Below are positions 63,086-64,000 of a stretch of DNA of 64,000 nt, piece by piece. This DNA is from Planctomycetaceae bacterium. GTDB taxonomy: Bacteria; Planctomycetota; Planctomycetia; Planctomycetales; Planctomycetaceae. Position 1 is the first letter of the stretch, and every line of letters begins with the position of its first letter. Both the position numbers and the translations under genes were made by a program. The stretch is from assembly GCA_017795105.1 (NCBI GenBank), contig CP051247.1, positions 1,054,001 to 1,118,000 on the forward strand, given 5' to 3'. The notes under the pieces are model-generated. The model was given only the letters and a program-made list of their open reading frames with translations. It searched no databases and was not told the origin of the DNA.

Positions 63086-64000
63086 ATGTCCACTGCCTCA
63101 TCGTCGTCGAACTCCGGCATTTCTCGTTCCCCCTCCTCTGCGGAGGCTTCCCCACGGCTCCTCGGAAACTTCCCGGTCAGATCGTTTCAGGTCGAATCGA
63201 GTTTCGAGTTCCAGGGATTTCTCCTGCTCTGTGGTCTGATGCTCGTCACGGCATTTCTCACAGGGATTGTGTTCGGGCTGATCCACGCATTCCTCTGGAT
63301 CCTCCTGGTTGCACCAATTGCAGTCGGCATTTTGCACGGAAGTGTGATGCTGAAGTTTCTGCACATCTTTGGAGTGCGAGATATCGGCAGCATCATGACT
63401 GCGAGTGTTCTGGCCGCGATCTTTTCGCTGACAGTTGCCTACGCCGTGGAATTCTTCGTCTCGCAGAACCAACTCGATTCCTCACTGGGTCCGAAGGCCG
63501 AGATTTACTGGACCGTCGCCCAGAACTACGAAGCGTTTACAACACGCGATGATCAGAGCGGACCGACGAGCGAGGCCTTCGCACACTTACAAAGCAATCC
63601 GGATCTTCTGGAGCGAATGCAGGCCAATACGTTTCCTCGCTATGTTGCCTACGCCTTCGATCAACCGCTTCAATTCCACTTTGGCGACGGCTCGTCGTCA
63701 ATCTCACTGGGCACAATCGGCTCGATCGTCTATCGGTTTTCTGAACTGCTCATCCTTGCCGTGATACCGATTGTGATGGGCATTACGATTCGCAGTCGCC
63801 CCTACTGCAATCGGTGTGGAACCTGGAAGACAGCCCAGATGTTCGGTCCCTTCAAGAGCCGACGCGATGTGCACGAGACACTCAAGAGCGGCCAACTGGT
63901 TGCCTTGACCTACGTCGAGTACCCCGACAGTGAGGACGTCTTCGTTGAGTTCTACACCTGCAAGCGATGCCATAATCAGTCGCCGGTCGACATCATCACC
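63086..64000 (+). CDS. Membrane protein with CxxC zinc-ribbon-like pairs, cut by the window end
   Basis: An open frame from ATG 63086 runs to the window end without a stop (305 codons). After a Ser-rich N-terminus it has membrane segments at about 46-65, 66-85, 104-122 and 218-236. The cytoplasmic-looking stretch after the last one carries YCNRCGTW and, about 60 residues later, TCKRCHNQ, two CxxC pairs that could bind one zinc. The composition and hydrophobic pattern are protein-like throughout. The family is unknown to me and the C-terminus is not visible. Confidence 0.7.
   Translation, partial: MSTASSSSNSGISRSPSSAEASPRLLGNFPVRSFQVESSFEFQGFLLLCGLMLVTAFLTGIVFGLIHAFLWILLVAPIAVGILHGSVMLKFLHIFGVRDIGSIMTASVLAAIFSLTVAYAVEFFVSQNQLDSSLGPKAEIYWTVAQNYEAFTTRDDQSGPTSEAFAHLQSNPDLLERMQANTFPRYVAYAFDQPLQFHFGDGSSSISLGTIGSIVYRFSELLILAVIPIVMGITIRSRPYCNRCGTWKTAQMFGPFKSRRDVHETLKSGQLVALTYVEYPDSEDVFVEFYTCKRCHNQSPVDIIT

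Noticed and set aside
63098..63472. Minus-strand open frame near the window end
   Set aside because: It lies opposite a well-formed membrane protein frame that runs to the window end and has much better composition.

Overview
The window is chromosomal DNA from a planctomycete, most likely of the Planctomycetia. The evidence is lineage-typical gene families: a PSCyt1/DUF1549/DUF1553 multidomain cytochrome-like protein followed by a DUF1501 protein, two DUF1559 proteins with type IV prepilin-like N-termini, a short Flp-like pilin, a spirochaete/planctomycete-type EF-G, FloA, and a CitG-like gene beside a PTPS-like gene. Coding density is high, GC is moderate, and many genes carry intrinsic terminators with GC-rich stems. 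I see no rRNA, tRNA, CRISPR array, prophage or insertion sequence. Every statement rests on reading the sequence; no database search was possible.

Layout. 1-1920: end of a probable sigma factor, an anti-sigma-like membrane protein and a third membrane protein. 2036-6662 (minus): DUF1501 and PSCyt1/DUF1553 pair. 6962-9405: FloA, a repeat-bearing spacer and two small proteins. 9533-15101: uronate isomerase-like enzyme, EF-G, CitG-like and PTPS-like enzymes. 15260-15568 (minus): Flp-like pilin. 16170-19895: VOC protein, a small unknown, a C-terminal processing protease and TsaD. 19989-21402 (minus): an HTH-receiver fusion and a soluble histidine kinase. 22153-27964: ROK kinase, Ppx/GppA, Ppk1 and a VWA protein. 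28407-32643: DUF1559 protein, ArsR-type regulator, CarA and Ndk. 32836-36078: a membrane pseudokinase and a reduced flavoprotein-like protein. 36451-39794: two SPFH proteins in tandem. 39902-41871: a lipoprotein, a second DUF1559 protein and a divergent MntR-like regulator. 43376-47430 (minus): PhoH, PgpH-type HD protein and YbeY. 47760-49535: ExeA-like ATPase. 49544-55743 (minus): a cluster of RimK-RCK_C fusion, AstE/AspA-like hydrolase, CorA, DUF502, a sensor kinase and a CPXCG protein. 56768-64000: a 1704-residue PQQ-like repeat protein, a CDF transporter and a membrane protein cut by the window end.

How genes may work together. ROK kinase, Ppx/GppA and Ppk1 form a tight polyphosphate cluster. 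RimK-RCK_C, an AstE-like hydrolase and CorA form a compact run, two of them with an ATGA overlap, suggesting an amino-acid ligase and hydrolase pair linked to ion homeostasis. PhoH, PgpH and YbeY are the familiar RNA-quality/nucleotide-signalling order. The CitG-like and PTPS-like pair may belong to tetrahydromethanopterin-linked C1 metabolism, which is known from planctomycetes.

The most interesting non-gene signals are an intrinsic terminator of the pilin transcript embedded in the opposite-strand coding sequence of the PTPS gene (15011-15053), a perfect 20-bp palindrome next to the MntR-like gene with the TAGC-N4-GCTA core known for MntR boxes (41324-41343), and two dispersed intergenic repeat families. 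I found no convincing wholly new multi-gene system; the closest candidates are the RimK-RCK_C/AstE/CorA run and the pseudokinase.
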